Below are positions 23,429-26,232 of a stretch of 26,232 nt of DNA, piece after piece. The notes below the pieces were generated by a model. It saw only the letters and a list, made by a program, of their open reading frames with translations. It was not told the DNA's origin and ran no database searches. The stretch's first letter is position 1; the number at the start of each line of letters is the position of its first letter. The stretch lies in the NCBI GenBank assembly GCA_025361325.1, contig JANYAL010000067.1, positions 1 through 26,232 on the forward strand. The letters run 5' to 3'. The translations under genes were made by a program, and so were the position numbers. The DNA is from Bacteroidota bacterium. Its GTDB lineage: Bacteria; Bacteroidota; Bacteroidia; Chitinophagales; Chitinophagaceae.

Positions 23429-24708
23429 CAGCTGGTAGTTAATATGGCTTTTACGATTTGTCCGAAAGTGAATACATCCCTGAATGTATTATAGAGGGGA
23501 ACAGGGGCTACCCTAATCACATTCGGCTCTCTCCAGTCGGCCAGAACGCTATGCTGTTTCAGGGCTTCGAATACCGCTTCGCCTTTCTGCAGCATCAGCA
23601 TACTTACCTGGCAGCCTCTTTCGGATTCAGTGCGAGGTGTGATCACTTCTATCATCTTCTCATCCAGCCCGTTGTTAATCTCATCCAGTATGAACAGGAG
23701 GTAGTTGCTTAACAGTTTTCCCTTAGCCAGGATATTTTCCATACCGGCATCCTCAAAGATGTCCAGTGCGGCTTTATGGGCAGCCATAGACAATACCGGG
23801 GCATTGCTCAATTGCCATCCCTCAGCGGTAGGTATGGGCCGGAAACCCTTATCCATTTGAAAGCGCGTCGCTTTGTCATATCCCCACCACCCGGCAAGCC
23901 GGGGCAGCGCTGTATCTGTGATGTGTTTCTGATGGATGAAAGCGCCAGCCACACCGCCGGGACCACTGTTAAGGTATTTATAGCTGCACCAGCAGGCAAA
24001 GTCAACATTCCAGTCATGCATCTTCAATTCAATATTACCCGCTGCATGGGCCAGGTCAAATCCGCAATAGGCCCCGACAGTATGTGCAGCTTCAGCGATG
24101 GCTTGCATATCAAAAACCTGCCCCGTATAATAGTTAATACCACCGAACAACACCAGTGCCACCGATTTGCCGTGTTGCTGAATGGCAGTTACAATATCGT
24201 CTGTGCGTAAACAATGTGCTCCTTCCCGGGGCGACACTTCGATGATGGCCTCATCGGGGTTCAACCCATGCAACCTCACTTGAGATTCAATTGCATACTG
24301 GTCAGACGGGAAAGCCTTTGCTTCGCAGATGATCTTATATCGCTCTGTCCCGGGCCGGTAAAATGTTGTCATCAGCAAGTGCAGGTTCACAGTAAGCTGG
24401 TTCATCACCACGATCTCTTCCGGCAGACCGCCAATGATATCAGCAAGCAGTCCGGGGAAGCGTTCGTGATAACTGAACCAGGGATGGGTGGAATGGAAAT
24501 GACCCTCCACACCAAAATTGGCCCAGTCCTCCAGTTCATCAACCACATAGTCCTGCGTGGTCTTTGGCTGCAGCCCCAGTGAATTGCCGGTAAAGTAAAT
24601 AGATTCCCGTCCGTTTATCACAGGAATATAGAACTGTTCCCTGAAATGTTTTAAAGGGTCATCTGCATCCATTTGTTTGGTGAACGCCAATGTGTTCTCG
24701 TAATTCAT
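23428..24708 (-). CDS. kynU: Kynureninase
   Basis: A 426-residue PLP enzyme cleaving 3-hydroxykynurenine to 3-hydroxyanthranilate and alanine. Visible features are YFTGNSLGLQPK (38-49), HPWFSYHERF (75-84), MNQLTVNLHLLM (102-113), FDLAHAAGNIELKMHDW (217-233; Asp218 binds the PLP pyridine nitrogen) and CSYKYLNSGPGG with the PLP-binding Lys244. The C-terminal small domain has GCQVSMLM and NVIRVAPVPLYNTFRDV. It sits between the RidA-like deaminase (11 bases upstream) and kmo (1-base overlap), in one operon. The order suggests 3-hydroxyanthranilate, not anthranilate, is the main product. Confidence 0.96.
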   Translation of the reverse strand: MNYENTLAFTKQMDADDPLKHFREQFYIPVINGRESIYFTGNSLGLQPKTTQDYVVDELEDWANFGVEGHFHSTHPWFSYHERFPGLLADIIGGLPEEIVVMNQLTVNLHLLMTTFYRPGTERYKIICEAKAFPSDQYAIESQVRLHGLNPDEAIIEVSPREGAHCLRTDDIVTAIQQHGKSVALVLFGGINYYTGQVFDMQAIAEAAHTVGAYCGFDLAHAAGNIELKMHDWNVDFACWCSYKYLNSGPGGVAGAFIHQKHITDTALPRLAGWWGYDKATRFQMDKGFRPIPTAEGWQLSNAPVLSMAAHKAALDIFEDAGMENILAKGKLLSNYLLFILDEINNGLDEKMIEVITPRTESERGCQVSMLMLQKGEAVFEALKQHSVLADWREPNVIRVAPVPLYNTFRDVFTFGQIVKAILTTS

Positions 24709-24719
24709 GTTATACCTTT

Positions 24720-25139
24720 TTATTCTATTGAGGCTATGACCTTTAACTCGATCGCAATAGGTGTCGGCAGACTTTTTACTTCCACTGTTGTTCTGCAGGC
24801 CTGAACGGAGGAGAAATATTCCCCATAGATCTTATTATAGACCGGGAAATCAGTTTTCATATTCGTCAGAAAGACCGTTACATCAACGATACGCTCCCAG
24901 CTGCTGCCACAGGCTTCCAATACGGCTTTTACATTGGCGAATACCTGGTGGCATTCTGCCCCGATATCATATTTCAAGATATTACCTGCAGCATCCTGTT
25001 CCAGTCCGGGTATCGAATCATCACTTGCATTCCTGGAACCGATACCGGATAAGAATAACAAGTTCCCCAAGCGTCTTGCATGCGGATAGGCACCAAGGGG
25101 CCGGGCCGCAGTATCCGTATGTATGATCTCATTTTCCAT
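24720..25139 (-). CDS. RidA-family protein, probable 2-aminomuconate deaminase
   Basis: The 139-residue protein belongs to the RidA/YjgF/UK114 superfamily. The features GIGSRNASDDSIPGLE, AAGNILKYDIGAECHQVF, WERIVDVTVFLTNMKTDF and ACRTTVEVKSLPTPIAIELKVIA match the subgroup that contains bacterial 2-aminomuconate deaminase (AmnD/NbaF). Arg116 corresponds to the carboxylate-binding Arg of the family. The reaction would hydrolyse 2-aminomuconate to 4-oxalocrotonate or its reduced-route equivalent plus ammonia. Its place between the semialdehyde dehydrogenase and kynU supports this over general imine detoxification, but the assignment remains an inference from sequence type and context. Confidence 0.85.
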   Translation of the reverse strand: MENEIIHTDTAARPLGAYPHARRLGNLLFLSGIGSRNASDDSIPGLEQDAAGNILKYDIGAECHQVFANVKAVLEACGSSWERIVDVTVFLTNMKTDFPVYNKIYGEYFSSVQACRTTVEVKSLPTPIAIELKVIASIE

Positions 25140-25215
25140 ACTATTAACTTTTAAAACATTTCTTCAGGATCAAAAATTCAGGCTTACGTAGATCAACTAC
25201 GCTATCAACACGAAT

Positions 25216-25247
25216 GAACCGCAAACCGGAAATCCAAAAACCGGTTC
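25216..25247 (-). other. Two competing stem-loops after the ALDH gene
   Basis: On the minus strand, just past the ALDH stop, GAACCG can pair with CGGTTC (25242-25247 with 25216-25221), or AACCGG with CCGGTT (25241-25246 with 25224-25229). The two 6-bp stems share one arm and exclude each other. There is no poly-U tail. It may slow or process the operon transcript before the deaminase gene. Confidence 0.35.
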
Positions 25248-25248
25248 A

Positions 25249-26232
25249 CTAAAACTGCACACACACATTCTTCGCCTCCGTAAAGAACCGCATAGCCTCC
25301 CATCCGCCCTCCCTGCCTACGCCGCTGTTCTTCATACCGCCAAAGGGTGTACGAAGGTCGCGTTCCAGCCAGCAGTTTACCCAGATGATGCCCGACTGCA
25401 CGCAGGCGGCAACACGGTTGGCCCGGCCAATATCCTGGGTCCAGATGCTGGCCGCCAGCCCATAGATGCTGGCATTGGCCAGTTCCACCGCTTCTTCCTC
25501 CGTATCAAAAGGCTGCAGGGTCACCACCGGTCCGAAGATCTCTTCCATATTGGTTCTGCAATCCGGGCCAAGGCCTTCTATCACCGTTGGCTCAATGAAA
25601 TATCCATTGGCGCATCGTCCTTCCGGATTCACTGCATTTCCCCCGCATAGCAGGGTTCCTCCTTCCTGCCTGGCCGTTTCAATACAATGCATCACTTTGT
25701 TAAAGTGCGCTATGCTAACCAGGGCACCCTGGCTGGTATTCTCTTCCAGCGGATCACCGACAATCAGTCCGGATATTCGTTCCAGGAACTCTTTTTTGAA
25801 TCTTTCGTACACAGAGCGCTCCACCAGTATCCTGCTGCCGCAGAGGCAGATCTGCCCCTGATTGAGGAAAGATGAACGTATCGTGGCGTTCATCATCTTT
25901 TCCCATTCGCAATTCGCAAAGATGATATTAGGATTCTTACCACCCAGCTCCAGGGATAATTTCTTGAACAATGGGGCAGCCACCGATGCAATATGCTCAC
26001 CTGTACGGGTACTTCCTGTAAAGGAGATCGCTTTAATATCCGGGTGTTTAACCATGGCCTCGCCGCACACATGTCCTGTTCCGTGTAGTATATTCAGAAC
26101 ACCGCCCGGCAGTCCCGCTTCCTGGCAGATCTTGCCCAGCAGGTATGCTGTCACCGGCGTGACCTCAGAAGGTTTTGCTATAACACAATTACCTGCAGCA
26201 AGCGCAGGGGCTATCTTCCAGGTGAACAGGTA
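25249..26232 (-). CDS. Aldehyde dehydrogenase, probable 2-aminomuconate 6-semialdehyde dehydrogenase, partial
   Basis: The N-terminus is beyond the window; 327 residues are visible, beginning YLFTWKIAPALAAGNCVIAKPSEVTP. NAD-binding and catalytic motifs are all present: KPSEVTP, ISFTGSTRTGEH, LELGGKNPN with the general-base Glu, NQGQICLCGSR with the catalytic Cys in the position of ALDH2 Cys302, EEIFGPVVTLQPF and PFGGMKNSGVGREGG. The sequence resembles the ALDH8/AmnC group that oxidises 2-aminomuconate 6-semialdehyde or hydroxymuconic semialdehyde to the acid. Placement directly before the RidA-type deaminase, kynU and kmo supports that substrate. About 150 N-terminal residues are missing at the edge. 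Confidence 0.9.
   Translation of the reverse strand, partial: YLFTWKIAPALAAGNCVIAKPSEVTPVTAYLLGKICQEAGLPGGVLNILHGTGHVCGEAMVKHPDIKAISFTGSTRTGEHIASVAAPLFKKLSLELGGKNPNIIFANCEWEKMMNATIRSSFLNQGQICLCGSRILVERSVYERFKKEFLERISGLIVGDPLEENTSQGALVSIAHFNKVMHCIETARQEGGTLLCGGNAVNPEGRCANGYFIEPTVIEGLGPDCRTNMEEIFGPVVTLQPFDTEEEAVELANASIYGLAASIWTQDIGRANRVAACVQSGIIWVNCWLERDLRTPFGGMKNSGVGREGGWEAMRFFTEAKNVCVQF

Noticed and set aside
1..26232. CRISPR arrays, insertion sequences, integrase genes, tRNA or rRNA
   Set aside because: None was seen on either strand; gene content is continuous and chromosomal in character.

Overview
The window looks like a chromosomal stretch from the phylum Bacteroidota, most likely a Chitinophagaceae-type bacterium. 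Two things suggest this. Several genes sit just downstream of the phylum's characteristic -7 promoter element TAnnTTTG. The protein set is also typical of the group: RsmF-like NSUN methyltransferase, LysM/double-psi-barrel exported protein, RibD starting near M-TDHKVYMQRC, and a bacterial kynurenine pathway of the KMO/KynU/RidA/ALDH type. No insertion sequence, prophage, CRISPR array, tRNA or rRNA was recognised. Gene density is high and the content is mostly housekeeping and catabolic.

Layout. 1-245: 3' end of pntB. 401-1390 (-): exported alpha/beta hydrolase. 1465-5230 (+): rsmF-like methyltransferase, LysM/DPBB exported protein and exported papain-like peptidase, tightly packed. 5231-5627: convergent spacer with a perfect 50-bp palindrome. 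5628-7867 (-): fmt, preceded by a NamZ/DUF1343 gene broken by a frameshift. 8085-10869 (+): SlyD-like FKBP isomerase, pepT and a Band-7 membrane protein, with two good intrinsic terminators. 11056-12204 (+): ExbB and ExbD. 12198-13049 (-): prmC. 13092-15466 (+): ribD, YigZ-family protein, Mpo1-like membrane protein, YjbR-like protein. 15584-16201 (-): DUF1801/YdeI-like protein. 16294-18664 (-): 3-hydroxyacyl-CoA dehydrogenase and glutaryl-CoA dehydrogenase. 18947-20542 (+): exported YciI-domain protein, SGNH hydrolase, small membrane protein. 20547-26232 (-): pyrF, PaiB-like flavoprotein, kmo, kynU, RidA-type 2-aminomuconate deaminase and an ALDH cut by the window edge.

The clearest theme is tryptophan catabolism by the 3-hydroxyanthranilate/2-aminomuconate route. 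Kmo hydroxylates kynurenine and KynU releases 3-hydroxyanthranilate. The ALDH and the RidA-family deaminase fit the 2-aminomuconate semialdehyde to 2-oxoadipate steps. The route ends in glutaryl-CoA, and the gcdH and hbd genes a few kilobases away fit its oxidation to crotonyl-CoA and beyond. The ring-cleaving dioxygenase and decarboxylase are not in the window and would be expected beyond position 26232 or elsewhere.

I found no convincing wholly new system. The items most worth a second look are the 50-bp palindrome, the frameshifted NamZ gene, the promoter boxes lying directly against start codons, a TetR-type palindrome beside hbd, the exported LysM-DPBB/papain pair, and the exported YciI-domain protein.
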